DNA from: an uncultured Flavobacteriaceae bacterium
Lineage (GTDB): Bacteria > Bacteroidota > Bacteroidia > Flavobacteriales > Flavobacteriaceae
Assembly: GCA_947500525.1 (NCBI GenBank)
Contig: CANMSH010000005.1
Location: 288,335 to 352,334 of the forward strand
Length of the DNA: 64,000 nucleotides
Direction: 5' to 3'
Below the pieces are notes generated by a model. It was not told the DNA's origin, did no database searches, and saw only the letters and a program-made list of their open reading frames with translations. Position 1 is the stretch's first letter. Each line of letters opens with the position of its first letter. Positions 18,701 through 29,083 of this stretch are shown one piece after another. Both the position numbers and the translations under genes were made by a program.

Positions 18701-18730
18701 AAAAAACTCCTCATTTTCGAGGAGTTTTTT
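18701..18730. terminator. Bidirectional terminator
   Basis: AAAAAACTCCTC (18701-18712) pairs with GAGGAGTTTTTT (18719-18730) around a 6-nt loop. The flanking A and T runs let it serve both the DinB-like gene and the convergent NagX-like gene. Confidence 0.88.
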
Positions 18731-19822
18731 TTATACTTTAATGATGATTTTCTTTCTATGCATTAGGTATCCCAATAGCACGTAAAAACTGATTACGCTA
18801 ATTGCATATAGCATAGATGATAACTTCGGATCTAAAAATGATTGTTCGAACATTGATGTATATAAGAATTCATGAATAGATTGATCTCCAATTTTAAGTA
18901 AGCCCATAGATTTGGCAATAAACCCAGATAAAAAGAAAATGGTAATCGCATTGGTACCTACATATATGAATAACTTTCCAAATTTAAGTTGTTTCACATC
19001 GGTAAGATAATAAATAGTTGCCAACACTATGAATGCCCAACCTCCAGTAACCAATACAAAACTGCTGCTCCAAATGGCTTTATTTAATGGGAACCAATAG
19101 CTCCAAACATAACCGATTAAAAGCAAAACAGTGCCAGCCAAAACCATTTTAACATCTTTCTTGTTTTGTTGGCTTCCTAGAAATTTACCCGCCAAAATAC
19201 CTAAAATACATGTTGCTATCGCCGGTATCGTACTCAGTAAACCTTCGGGATCATAATCTGGTTTCCATGTATGTTTTCCTAACACATTTACATCTACATA
19301 ATTTGCCCAATTGTTTACTGCCCTATCGAATGTAGGCAATGTTCCATCTGGTAAAGGCACGAAACCTAAGAATAACCAATACGAAACCAATAACGTAATA
19401 ATTACAGCTACGAGTTGTTTCAAATTTAGATTCAAAAATAAAATCGCAGCGCATAAAAACACAATACCAATCCGCTGTAAAACTCCCGGAAATCTTACGA
19501 TATCAAGACTTTTGAAGAATGGAAAATAGGGTAAAAACCATGATAATAACAATCCTAGTCCTACTAATTTCAGGGTTCGAAGTACTATTTTTCGATACGT
19601 AGTTAAATCATTCGATTTATTTTTATAAGCATATGAAATGGAAATCCCAACAATGAAAATGAAGAAAGGGAAAATCAAATCTGTAGGTGTTAATCCATGC
19701 CATTCAGCATGTAATAAAGGCGAATATACAGAAGACCATGTTCCAGGGTTATTTACCAAAATCATTGCGATGATGGTAATTCCTCTAAAGATATCAACCG
19801 AAACAACCCTATTAGAAACCAT
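18731..19822 (-). CDS. NagX-like membrane acyltransferase (DUF5009/HGSNAT family)
   Basis: A 363-residue multi-spanning protein related to heparan-alpha-glucosaminide N-acetyltransferase and to NagX of GlcNAc catabolic gene sets. The N-terminus SVDIFRGITIIAMILVNNPG and the loop HAEWHGLTPTDLIFPFFIFI carry the family's hallmark Asp and His, His being the acyl acceptor in the human enzyme. About ten membrane helices follow. It may transport or acylate amino sugars. It belongs to the amino-sugar locus that extends to 37 kb. The gene upstream on this strand ends 1 bp before its start, so the pair is an operon. Confidence 0.85.
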   Translation of the reverse strand: MVSNRVVSVDIFRGITIIAMILVNNPGTWSSVYSPLLHAEWHGLTPTDLIFPFFIFIVGISISYAYKNKSNDLTTYRKIVLRTLKLVGLGLLLSWFLPYFPFFKSLDIVRFPGVLQRIGIVFLCAAILFLNLNLKQLVAVIITLLVSYWLFLGFVPLPDGTLPTFDRAVNNWANYVDVNVLGKHTWKPDYDPEGLLSTIPAIATCILGILAGKFLGSQQNKKDVKMVLAGTVLLLIGYVWSYWFPLNKAIWSSSFVLVTGGWAFIVLATIYYLTDVKQLKFGKLFIYVGTNAITIFFLSGFIAKSMGLLKIGDQSIHEFLYTSMFEQSFLDPKLSSMLYAISVISFYVLLGYLMHRKKIIIKV

Positions 19823-19823
19823 G

Positions 19824-20252
19824 TTACACTCTATAGTTATCGGCCTTCCAATTTTTAATATTTTTCTTTATTTCCTTTTCAGATAAATCTTCAGATATGA
19901 CCTTTTGAGTTAATTCCGCCAATTCTTCATCAGAAGCAAAACGCAAACCAATTATTTGTCTTGGTTTTAATTGAGGACTTAAAACCTTACCTGTCAAAAT
20001 ATAATGTCTGAACTTTTCTTCGGCAATGATAGCCCTATCTTGTGCCTTTAAGGCGAATGCACGTGCGTAAAAAGTTGTGAGTACAAATAATAGAGATCCA
20101 AATGCTAACAAAGAAGCATCGTATAAATTTCCATCAGTAACTTTCACAAGATTTACAATTCCTCCAATTAACAATAATAACGCCCCAATAGCTGTAAAAT
20201 AATGATACAAGGGCACAAAGCGTGCATGATTCGATAAATTTTGAGATTTCAT
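19824..20252 (-). CDS. DUF6526 family membrane protein
   Basis: A 142-residue protein with two membrane helices (about 16-36 and 46-64, hydrophobic TAIGALLLLIGGIVNLV and LLAFGSLLFVLTTFY). A charged cytoplasmic C-terminus contains RQIIGLRFASDEELAEL. The N-terminal SQNLSNHARFVPLYHYF and the helix pair match the DUF6526 pattern. Function unknown. It precedes the NagX-like gene with 1 bp between them and follows the FG-GAP/ASPIC gene by 65 bp. Confidence 0.8.
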   Translation of the reverse strand: MKSQNLSNHARFVPLYHYFTAIGALLLLIGGIVNLVKVTDGNLYDASLLAFGSLLFVLTTFYARAFALKAQDRAIIAEEKFRHYILTGKVLSPQLKPRQIIGLRFASDEELAELTQKVISEDLSEKEIKKNIKNWKADNYRV

Positions 20253-20317
20253 GATAAAAAATTTAAGTTAATTATATATCTCGAAGATAGTCTTAATTAT
20301 TAAAAATCAAGAAACTA

Positions 20318-23300
20318 TCAATTCACTTTTACAAATTGTAAAAAATCGTCGTTTTTCGCAACGATTATATAATCTTCTTTTTTAATTTTAATCATCGCCA
20401 AATCTTTCACATCATTGTTGGCATAAAATCCACTTTCAGATCCAACTACTGGTGTGAAGTTCCCTTTACCATTACCTTTTAAATACAAACCATTACTAGC
20501 ATCATTTCTTGGTGTTTCTACTTCACTACTATATAAGTTTCCAGCCAAAACAATATCCAATTTATCATCTTTGTCAAAGTCTCTTACAATAATTTGATTG
20601 ACACTCGATAGCTGTGCTAAATTAGGTAATTGATGCACCTTGAATTTACCTCCATCATTTTCTATATATACACTAGCGAAAGATTTCACTTGGTAATGCA
20701 GTGATTTTTCTAAATCTTTTTCGGTATACACATCTTCTAAGGTAGCCGTTGCAAAAGATTCATAATTTTCAAATTTTTTCTTAATCGCAGGAATTTGTTG
20801 AGAAGAACATTCTCTTCCTCTTAATGGGAATTTTTTTCCGTCATTGAAATAACTTAATACAATATCGTTGGTTTTATTCTTATCGAAATCATTAAAATAA
20901 ATATCGAAGGTTTCTTTTTCATTCGCCTTGTACTTGTAATTCAAACCTAAATTACCAGCAACAAAGTCTATATCTCCATCTCCATCAAAATCTCCTTTTT
21001 CAACACTAAACCACCAACCTGTTGTATCTTCTAAACCAACCTCTGCGGTGACATTTTTAAAGCTTCCGTTTGTATTTTTAAATACCGTAATGGGCATCCA
21101 TTCTCCAGAAAGAATTAAATCAACACTACCATCTTTATCATAATCTGTCCAACTGGCACTAGTCACCAATCCAACATTATTTAGATCTGGGGCAATTTTA
21201 TTTGTCACATTCACAAACTTCGGTCCATTTGCAGTACTTACATTTTCTAATATATAACTTGCAGCTGGTGCCGGGTAATTACCTGGTACCAAACGACCTC
21301 CAACGAATAAGTCTAGATCTCCGTCTTTATCATAATCTGCACTGTGAACTCTCGAACCACTTGTTGGCATATTTGGTAAGGCATCTGTATTTCTACTAAA
21401 TTCACCTTTACCATTATTCACATATAAACGATCTTGTAACATCGTAGGGTTATTCACATATTCATTTCCTCCACTTACTATATAAATATCATTATCTCCA
21501 TCACCATCCGCATCGAAAATTAAGCTGCCTAGATCTTCATGGTCTAAATCTTTAGATAAATCAGCTATTTGTTGTTTTACAAAACCAGATGCCGTTTGAA
21601 AATAAACACCCGCCTCACTATGCGCAGCCCCACCAACTACAAAATCGTCAAGTTGATCTCCGTTCAAATCACCTACAGATAATCCAGGACCAAACATTGA
21701 TGTTCGATGTGGTAATAATACCTCTCTTTGAAAATCGTCATAGTAATTTTCTTTATGCTTGTGTTTTGCCACAATAGTGGTATCGGTTACGGTAGAAAAC
21801 AAAGATTTCGCGGGCATTTTTTTAGGCTCATTAGTAACCGCCACGGCATCATTATAATTAATTTCTAACAACTGATTTTTCTCAACATTATTTAATTGCT
21901 GCTCTTTCCCATCTGCCCACACAACTTTGATAGTACTTACTTTTTCTGCTTTTCCTAAGCCAAAGTGTAATCTAGGAGCGACAGATGATTGAAATCCTCG
22001 AGTCAATGTCATTTCTTGAAATTGTGTAATACTATCCGCAGAAAGTAATACTTTCACGCCCAAACCAAACTTGTTTTTCTCTGAGCCCTTAAACTTAAGT
22101 GTTATGTGATTATTGGTCTCAGAACTTTTGTTCTCAAAAACAGCCGCATAATCATCAATATTATTGGTAACTATCTCTAAATCTCCATCATTATCTAAAT
22201 CAACATATACACAACCATTAGAGAAACCTTTAAAACTTAAACCCCAATCCTCATTCACCGTTTTGAATGTTAAGTCTTTATTATTTTTAAATACAAAATT
22301 ATCTATTTTTTCAGATGGTATTGCTAAGCTTTTGGCCAGAAGACTATCTTTTGGCAATCCTTTTTCTCTAATTTTGGCAAAATAATCTCTGTTATTTATT
22401 TCTCTTCGTGTTCCGTTAGAAATAAAAATATCTTTCCAGCCATCATTATCAAGATCGGCAAATAACGGCCCCCAGCTCCAATCGGTTGAAGAAATACCCG
22501 CCAAACGTGCTACATTACTAAAATCTGGTAAAGAATCATTAATTATCCCATTATTCACTTGTAGATTATTCTGCATATACTGAAAATGGAATCCTGCATT
22601 TACAGTGCTCCAAAATAGTTTAGGATCCATGCTCGCCATATTGGCTTTAGACCTTCGATTATCTTTAGCCATCATATCTACTTGAATGATATCTAATAAC
22701 TGATCATTATTAAAGTCAGCAATATCTACACCCATACCGTAGAAGGCAGTCTGTTTCGTTGTCTTTTTAACTTGTTCAGTAAATGTTCCGTTCTTATTAT
22801 TGATAAAAAGAAAATCGGGTGTACTAAAATCATTGGAAATATAAATATCTGGCCAATTGTCATTATTTATATCTCCCACTGTAGCACTTAAGGTAAGACC
22901 AAATGATCTTAAGCCAGCGTCATCGGTTACATCAGTAAAGACAGTACCATCATTTCTAAACAGTTTATCTGTTTCTTCTACAGAAGGATTATTGACCTTA
23001 TATTGATATACTTTATTTGGTGTAGCAAAATTTGTAGGAGGATAGTTGGCTACATATACATCTAAATCTCCATCGCGATCGTAGTCAAAAAAAGTTGCTT
23101 GTACGCTATTACCAACATCATCAAGTCCATACTCTGTTGCTCTTTCGGTAAACGTTAAATCTCCATTATTTATGTATAATAAATTAGCGCGAGAACCAAA
23201 TTTTCCACCAACAGAACAATATATATCTAAAAAACCATCATTGTTTACATCAGCCATCGTGACTCCAGTAAACCATTGGTCTTCTCCTAATAACCCGGCG

Positions 23301-23638
23301 CTCTCAGAGATATCCTCAAATTTAAGCCCGCCTTTGTTTAAATATAATCTGTTTGACACCATGTTTCCGGTGAAAAATAGATCAATTAAACCGTCATTAT
23401 TAATATCTCCGGCAGAAACACCACCTCCCATGTATAAATAAGCGTAACTAAAATAATTAAGAGAATCATTCTCTGTTAAGGTATTAGAAAAATCAATACC
23501 GGTTTCTTTATTCGTTAACTGCTTAAATAATTTGGTTTTATTTGTACTTACTTCTTTTGAACAAGATGTGATAAATAAGAACACAACTAGTATTATAAAA
23601 ATACTTAATGAACCATTCTTGTTTGTAAACTTCAGCAT
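20318..23638 (-). CDS. Large FG-GAP/VCBS and ASPIC/UnbV lipoprotein
   Basis: A 1106-residue surface or periplasmic protein. A signal peptide ends FLFITSC with Cys26 the predicted lipidation site. Two beta-propeller blocks of FG-GAP/VCBS repeats are seen, for example DINNDGLIDLFFTGN, DVNNDGFLDIYCS and DYDRDGDLDVYVAN, each with an Asp-rich Ca2+-binding loop. Between them lies an ASPIC/UnbV-type domain (about 520-600; LTRGFQSSVAPRLHFGLG then VVWADGKEQQL). Known to accompany SusC/SusD in many Bacteroidota, its role there is unclear; glycan binding is an inference. Terminator-like hairpin 23683-23704 separates it from susD. Confidence 0.9.
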   Translation of the reverse strand: MLKFTNKNGSLSIFIILVVFLFITSCSKEVSTNKTKLFKQLTNKETGIDFSNTLTENDSLNYFSYAYLYMGGGVSAGDINNDGLIDLFFTGNMVSNRLYLNKGGLKFEDISESAGLLGEDQWFTGVTMADVNNDGFLDIYCSVGGKFGSRANLLYINNGDLTFTERATEYGLDDVGNSVQATFFDYDRDGDLDVYVANYPPTNFATPNKVYQYKVNNPSVEETDKLFRNDGTVFTDVTDDAGLRSFGLTLSATVGDINNDNWPDIYISNDFSTPDFLFINNKNGTFTEQVKKTTKQTAFYGMGVDIADFNNDQLLDIIQVDMMAKDNRRSKANMASMDPKLFWSTVNAGFHFQYMQNNLQVNNGIINDSLPDFSNVARLAGISSTDWSWGPLFADLDNDGWKDIFISNGTRREINNRDYFAKIREKGLPKDSLLAKSLAIPSEKIDNFVFKNNKDLTFKTVNEDWGLSFKGFSNGCVYVDLDNDGDLEIVTNNIDDYAAVFENKSSETNNHITLKFKGSEKNKFGLGVKVLLSADSITQFQEMTLTRGFQSSVAPRLHFGLGKAEKVSTIKVVWADGKEQQLNNVEKNQLLEINYNDAVAVTNEPKKMPAKSLFSTVTDTTIVAKHKHKENYYDDFQREVLLPHRTSMFGPGLSVGDLNGDQLDDFVVGGAAHSEAGVYFQTASGFVKQQIADLSKDLDHEDLGSLIFDADGDGDNDIYIVSGGNEYVNNPTMLQDRLYVNNGKGEFSRNTDALPNMPTSGSRVHSADYDKDGDLDLFVGGRLVPGNYPAPAASYILENVSTANGPKFVNVTNKIAPDLNNVGLVTSASWTDYDKDGSVDLILSGEWMPITVFKNTNGSFKNVTAEVGLEDTTGWWFSVEKGDFDGDGDIDFVAGNLGLNYKYKANEKETFDIYFNDFDKNKTNDIVLSYFNDGKKFPLRGRECSSQQIPAIKKKFENYESFATATLEDVYTEKDLEKSLHYQVKSFASVYIENDGGKFKVHQLPNLAQLSSVNQIIVRDFDKDDKLDIVLAGNLYSSEVETPRNDASNGLYLKGNGKGNFTPVVGSESGFYANNDVKDLAMIKIKKEDYIIVAKNDDFLQFVKVN

Positions 23639-23682
23639 TTAAATAGAAAATTTTATGATAGACAAATATATAAAATAAACAA

Positions 23683-23704
23683 AGTCCATTAAAAATAATG
23701 GACT
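23683..23704 (-). terminator. Hairpin terminator between susD and the FG-GAP gene
   Basis: AGTCCATTA (23683-23691) pairs perfectly with TAATGGACT (23696-23704) around AAAA. On the minus strand a T-rich stretch follows (TTTGTTTATTTTA). It may end or attenuate the susCD transcript ahead of the FG-GAP/ASPIC gene. Confidence 0.6.
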
Positions 23705-23742
23705 CTGTTCTCAGTTAAAAAAGTAAACTAATTCAAATACTT

Positions 23743-25425
23743 TTAAAAACCTGGATTTTGTGTTAACGTACCTCCACTTAAATCAATTGCTGTAACTGGA
23801 ATTAACATTAAATCATGTTTTGCTTCATAAGGTTTTGGATCACCAGCAAAAGAAGTAATTACACGCGCTTCATTGGCAAAGTAAGCGTTCATCACTTCAA
23901 CACCATTACCCCATCTTCTCAAATCAAATAAACGGTGTCCTTCCATTGACAATTCTAAACGACGTTCATGACGTACTGCTTTTCTAGCAGTTTCTTGATC
24001 TGCAAAAGAAGCATATGGCTCTACGTCGTAATTTGCCGCAGGTCCTGTACCCGCATCGTTTTGAACAGGTGTCATATTTTTCGCTCTATTTCTAACCTGG
24101 TTTAAATAATTCAACGCAGTTGCTAAATCATTCGTTTCAACAGCTGCTTCAGCAGCCATTAATAATACATCCGCATAACGAATCACGTGATAGTTAATAC
24201 CTGAGTGTTGTTGCCCCCAAGCACCAGTACCTGCATTTCCAGTTTCACCATTTTGGTAAACATTTTTCTTTGCTAAATATGGTCCAGAAATATCTGAGAA
24301 ATTAGCTCTAATCCAATCTTTTCCAACATGTGTACCATATCCGTTATAATCGATACCTCTTCTACCAACTGTATAGTCTAATCTAGGATCTAAAGGAGCT
24401 GTTTCGATTGTAAATGCTTGCTCACTTGTAACACCATAGTCATTCTTTACATCATTTTGATTAAATGTATCTAATAATGGTAATCCACTACCGTCAACTT
24501 GAAAAGCATTCACTAAATCTTGTGTTGGTTGATAAAAACCACAGCAAAAACCAAATGCATTCGGGAAATTCAAAGTACCTCCTTGGTTACCGTTAAATGA
24601 AGAACCTCCATCAGCAGTAAATTGAATAGCGAAAAGAGATTCTGAACTATTATCTCCAGCTAAACTAAAATTATCAACGTACTCATCAAGTAAAGAGAAT
24701 TCTCCACTTGAAATTACATCACTAAATAAAGTAGATGCTTCTGCCCATTCAGACTGATATAAATGTACTTTACCTTTGTAAGCTTTCGCTACATTTCTAG
24801 AAGGTTTACCAACAGCACCTCTCGCTGCAGGTAAATTGTCAATTGCAAATTGAAAATCAGATTCAATTTGATCCCAAATAGGACCTGAGTTAGGCTGACT
24901 AAACTCTTGATTATTGAAGTTCTCTACAGAAATAAAAGCAACATTTCCAAAAATCTTTTGCAATTCAAAATTAAAGTGTGCTCTTAAGAAACGAGCTTCC
25001 GCTTCTTGCGCTGTGAAATCTCCACCTTCAATTTTACCAATTACAGACAATACATTATTTGCTCTATTTACACCTGCATATAATGCAGTCCATTTTCCTA
25101 ACGGATAAGGGTTCGCTGTTCCCCAATCATAATTTTCCATTAGTGTCAAATCTGGTTGATCACCATCTGTACTTCCTTTATGAGCATCATCTGATAAAGC
25201 ATCAAGCCACCAGTTATCTCCACTCGACGTCCAAGTATTTCCTGATGCATTATTTCTAACTCCATCCAAAGCTGAATAAGTTCCAGTCAATAGTAACTCA
25301 ACACCAGTTTCATTTTGTAAAGCAGCATCGCTTAAGGCTCCTACTGAGATAGTCTCAGTAAATGAATCATCACATGCTAGTACTATTCCGACTAACATAC
25401 ATAAATAAACTATTTTTTTTCTCAT
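23743..25425 (-). CDS. SusD/RagB-family glycan-binding lipoprotein
   Basis: A 560-residue outer-membrane lipoprotein that captures glycan for the SusC channel. Signal peptide with lipobox VGIVLAC, Cys18 lipidated. The TPR-like SusD core shows AEARFLRAHFNFELQKIFG, YADVLLMAAEAAVETND and LNQVRNRA, and the C-terminus ends LIPVTAIDLSGGTLTQNPGF, which is typical. The stop and start with susC are 4 bp apart, so the pair is one operon. The neighbouring hexosaminidase and deaminase genes suggest the ligand is a GlcNAc-containing oligosaccharide, which is an inference. Confidence 0.95.
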   Translation of the reverse strand: MRKKIVYLCMLVGIVLACDDSFTETISVGALSDAALQNETGVELLLTGTYSALDGVRNNASGNTWTSSGDNWWLDALSDDAHKGSTDGDQPDLTLMENYDWGTANPYPLGKWTALYAGVNRANNVLSVIGKIEGGDFTAQEAEARFLRAHFNFELQKIFGNVAFISVENFNNQEFSQPNSGPIWDQIESDFQFAIDNLPAARGAVGKPSRNVAKAYKGKVHLYQSEWAEASTLFSDVISSGEFSLLDEYVDNFSLAGDNSSESLFAIQFTADGGSSFNGNQGGTLNFPNAFGFCCGFYQPTQDLVNAFQVDGSGLPLLDTFNQNDVKNDYGVTSEQAFTIETAPLDPRLDYTVGRRGIDYNGYGTHVGKDWIRANFSDISGPYLAKKNVYQNGETGNAGTGAWGQQHSGINYHVIRYADVLLMAAEAAVETNDLATALNYLNQVRNRAKNMTPVQNDAGTGPAANYDVEPYASFADQETARKAVRHERRLELSMEGHRLFDLRRWGNGVEVMNAYFANEARVITSFAGDPKPYEAKHDLMLIPVTAIDLSGGTLTQNPGF

Positions 25426-25429
25426 TTTT

Positions 25430-28400
25430 TTAAAATTTAATATTTACACCTAAAGAAAATAATCTTGAAACCGGAATCGTTTGAAAGTCAACTCCCAATG
25501 TTAAATTTCCGTTATTTGTCGCAGCCAATGAATTATCAAATCCTCTCAATTCTGGGTCGAATCCTTGATAATCAGTGATTGTAAATAAATTAGTTCCTTG
25601 AACATATACACGAACAGAAGTCATATTAGCTTTGTCCGTAATAGAGCTAGGCAATGTATATCCAATTTGTAAGTTTTTCAACCTTAAATAAGAACCATCC
25701 TCAACGAAGAAAGAGTTTGGAGCAGTTTCATTATTAGAAATTGAAGAACTCAACGCTGGTACATTAGATGGATTTGCAGTTGTAAATGCATTCAACACTC
25801 TTGTACTTTGGTTTGTATTAAAGAACGTAGGGAAATCTGTAAATATTCTTTCGTAATTATAAATATCATTTCCTTGAGAACCTTGGAAAAATGCAGCAAT
25901 ATCAAATCCTTTATAAGCAGCATTTAAGTTTACACCGTACGTGAAATCAGGATGTGGAGATCCGATGAATGTTCTATCACTATCATCAATAACACCATTA
26001 CCATCAACATCTCTATATCGTAATCTTCCTACACCATCTGCTGGAGTCGTAAAACCTTGATCAGCAGCTCCAGTAACTTCAGCTTCATTTTGGAAAACAC
26101 CAACTACTTCACGTCCAAAGAATTCTGAAATTGAACGTCCAATTTGAGTTCTAGTAATCGCACCACCTCTAAAAGCAGTAATACCTGCTTGGAATGGGTT
26201 GATTAAACTTGTAACCTCATTCTTGTAAGTAGAAAGGTTCGCACTAACACTATATGTTAAACCTGATTTTGTTTCATTGTTATATCCAATGCTAAAATCT
26301 AAACCTTTGTTTTCAACAGATCCTACATTTACTAATGGTGGATTCGCATCTGGTCCAGTAGTTGGAATTGCAGAGAAATCTGCTGTAATTAAATCATCTG
26401 TTTCAATTTTAAAGTACTCAACAGAAAAATTAAGAGCGTTATCTAACATTCCTACATTTAAACCAATGTTTGTAGACTTACTAGTCTCCCATCTTAAATC
26501 AGGGTTACCTACAGCATTTAACAATGCTCCAATAGATATTGAAGAACCATCTAAAGCATAGTTTGCTAATGATTCACTAAATACAGAAATATTATCAGTT
26601 GGATTAGCTACTGCTAATGTTTGGTTACCTATTTCACCATAAGATGCCGTTAATTTCATAGAATTAACAAGTGCATCTTGAGGGAAGAAATCTTCTTTAC
26701 TTAAGAACCATCCTGCACTAAATGAAGGGAAAATATCACTTTGGTTATCTCCTCTAAAACGAGATGTTTTATCATTACGTAAAGTAAATGTTGCTAAATA
26801 CTTTCCTTGGTATGAATAATTAGCCGTACCAAAAATTGAGAATAACGTAGAGTTATTATCAAAAGCAAAATCAACTTGTGGCGCTCCACCTCCATTGTTT
26901 AATAAATAAAAGTCTGGAGTTTCGAATAAGAAATCAGAACGACTAATTCCTTTCCCTTTTGTTCTTTGTTCAAGTGCCTCAATACCAACTAAAGCATTTA
27001 TAGAGTGATCTCCAATTGTTTTGTTGTAGTTCAACGTGTTTGTCCACGTCCAAGAATATGTGTTTTGATCACCATCTCTCAATAAGTTCACCGCTAGAGG
27101 TTCAGCTGCTTCCGGATCTAATGCTGTAAAGGCAATACTATTAAATTGCTCTAAGCTACCCGCAACAGTCGTTTTAAAATCTAAACCATCTAATATATTC
27201 AAATTAGCATATACATCTCCAAAAACACGGAATCTCTTCACATAGTCGTTAGAAGATCTTGTTAATGAAGCTACAGGGTTATTTGTATTACTTAAACCTG
27301 TTGAATTACTATTAGGACCAGCAAAAATACCATCGTTATCACGAACAGGTAATATCGGACTAGAACGTAATGCTCTGTTCACTTGTATACCTGCTGCTGA
27401 AGAACCTGATTGTCTAGAAAAAGATGCATTTAAGTGTTGACCTACTGTAATTCTTTTTCCTGTTTTAAATTCAGAATTTAATCTAGCTACACCACGTTTA
27501 AAGCCTGTACCTAGTAATACTCCTTCACGATTCAAATAACCTACTGACATAAAATATTTACCAGTTTCATTTCCATTATCCAACGAAACTGAAAGGTTTT
27601 GAGTCTGTGCACTTTGTGTAATTTCTTCTAACCATTTTGTTCCTCCATTAGGGACAGTTACAACACCATTTCTAACTAAACCGTTTAAAGTAGTTGGTAC
27701 CGTAAAGGTTCCTGTACTTCCCGGATCATATTGAGGGTGTGTAATTGTAGCACCGTCATTCACCAAACTCTGAAATATAACATCTCTGTGTTGCTCATTA
27801 TTTAATAAGTCTGGAATGTTATTTACTTCAGATACACCAGTATAGAAATCTACAGAAATATTTGCTTTCGACTGATTATAACCTCCACTTTTAGTAGTAA
27901 CAATTACAACCCCGTTCGCAGCTCTTGCTCCATAAATAGCGGCAGCAGCATCCTTTAATACGTTTAACTGCTCAATATCAGCAGGATTAATACTGTTAAA
28001 AATACCAGCATCATCTGTTTGAACACCATCAATAATAAATAATGGATCTGTATTATTTACTGTACCGAAACCACGAATATTAATTTTTGGCGCATCACCT
28101 GGGTTACCATTGTTAATAACAGTAACACCCGACGCTCTACCTTGTAATAATTCAGCGGCGTTCACAACTGGAGTTTTCGTTGCTTGTTCAACATCAACTG
28201 TTGCAACAGAACCTGTTAAATCTCCACGTGTTTGAGTTGTATATCCTACAACTACTACTTCATTCAATTGATTTGCGTCTTCTACTAAGACTACATTCAC
28301 AACTGATTTACCAGTTACGCTCACTTCTTGAGTTACGTAACCTACAAAACTCACGACTAAAACTGCATCCGAGGCTACATTGTCCAAGGAGAATTTACCG

Positions 28401-28567
28401 TCAAAATCTGTTTGAGTTCCATTTTCCGTACCCTTAACAATAACATTCGCTCCTGGCAGTGGGCCATTAGCATCAGTTACCGTACCAGTTACTGTTTGTG
28501 CCGATACTACACCAACAAATAGCATAATACCCAAAAACATTACATGTTTAAGTAATTTGATCTTCAT
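25430..28567 (-). CDS. SusC/RagA-family TonB-dependent transporter
   Basis: A 1045-residue outer-membrane transporter. Signal peptide (about 1-23, ending VVSAQ) is followed by a carboxypeptidase-regulatory-like domain (about 25-110; VTGTVTDANGPLPGANVIVK). The plug begins NEVVVVGYTTQTRGDLTGSV and includes ADIEQLNVLKDAAAAIYGAR, the RagA signature. The barrel ends ISRLFSLGVNIKF-like with a terminal Phe. It works with the adjacent SusD and would be powered by a TonB/ExbBD complex; one such set lies at 41-43 kb. The 637-bp upstream gap holds a LacI-type palindrome. Confidence 0.96.
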   Translation of the reverse strand: MKIKLLKHVMFLGIMLFVGVVSAQTVTGTVTDANGPLPGANVIVKGTENGTQTDFDGKFSLDNVASDAVLVVSFVGYVTQEVSVTGKSVVNVVLVEDANQLNEVVVVGYTTQTRGDLTGSVATVDVEQATKTPVVNAAELLQGRASGVTVINNGNPGDAPKINIRGFGTVNNTDPLFIIDGVQTDDAGIFNSINPADIEQLNVLKDAAAAIYGARAANGVVIVTTKSGGYNQSKANISVDFYTGVSEVNNIPDLLNNEQHRDVIFQSLVNDGATITHPQYDPGSTGTFTVPTTLNGLVRNGVVTVPNGGTKWLEEITQSAQTQNLSVSLDNGNETGKYFMSVGYLNREGVLLGTGFKRGVARLNSEFKTGKRITVGQHLNASFSRQSGSSAAGIQVNRALRSSPILPVRDNDGIFAGPNSNSTGLSNTNNPVASLTRSSNDYVKRFRVFGDVYANLNILDGLDFKTTVAGSLEQFNSIAFTALDPEAAEPLAVNLLRDGDQNTYSWTWTNTLNYNKTIGDHSINALVGIEALEQRTKGKGISRSDFLFETPDFYLLNNGGGAPQVDFAFDNNSTLFSIFGTANYSYQGKYLATFTLRNDKTSRFRGDNQSDIFPSFSAGWFLSKEDFFPQDALVNSMKLTASYGEIGNQTLAVANPTDNISVFSESLANYALDGSSISIGALLNAVGNPDLRWETSKSTNIGLNVGMLDNALNFSVEYFKIETDDLITADFSAIPTTGPDANPPLVNVGSVENKGLDFSIGYNNETKSGLTYSVSANLSTYKNEVTSLINPFQAGITAFRGGAITRTQIGRSISEFFGREVVGVFQNEAEVTGAADQGFTTPADGVGRLRYRDVDGNGVIDDSDRTFIGSPHPDFTYGVNLNAAYKGFDIAAFFQGSQGNDIYNYERIFTDFPTFFNTNQSTRVLNAFTTANPSNVPALSSSISNNETAPNSFFVEDGSYLRLKNLQIGYTLPSSITDKANMTSVRVYVQGTNLFTITDYQGFDPELRGFDNSLAATNNGNLTLGVDFQTIPVSRLFSLGVNIKF

Positions 28568-28965
28568 AATTATTTAAATTAGTTAAATTTAGTTAAATTC
28601 AATAAGTGCTTACAAACACGACTTCAAAAAAAGTACTATACTTCTAAGTTTGCGCTTGCTACTATTAAACTCTATAAATGTAAGTGTCATCACTAGAACT
28701 AAGAAATTTACTATACAAACAACGTACAATTAACAACCAATGACATTAAAAAATGAATAAACATTAAAAAGTAGTTCTACTGAATGTTGCTGCTTTTAAC
28801 TCTTCTTTTTATTTTTTTCTAGCGCAATACAAATTAGGGGTTTAACAATAACTGCTTCTAAAACTATGATAATACTAAAATATCAATCATATAATTAAAC
28901 AATCATTAAAATTTTTTCAAAAATATTGAAATTCACATTTCGAACATCTCATTTTTTCTCGAAAT

Positions 28966-28983
28966 TACGAAAACGTTTTCGTA
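28966..28983. promoter_or_regulatory. Perfect 18-bp LacI-type operator palindrome
   Basis: TACGAAAACGTTTTCGTA is a complete palindrome with a central CG, the usual form of LacI-family operators. It lies about 400 bp upstream of the susC start. No LacI-family gene occurs in the window, so the regulator would be elsewhere. Confidence 0.65.
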
Positions 28984-29083
28984 TTTTTCGTCAATTCTTC
29001 CAAATATTTAGGCTAATTAGTCGTAATCAAATTTAATTGTGATGAAAATCCAGCGTTAGTTATCAAATTTCAACTAAAAAAAT

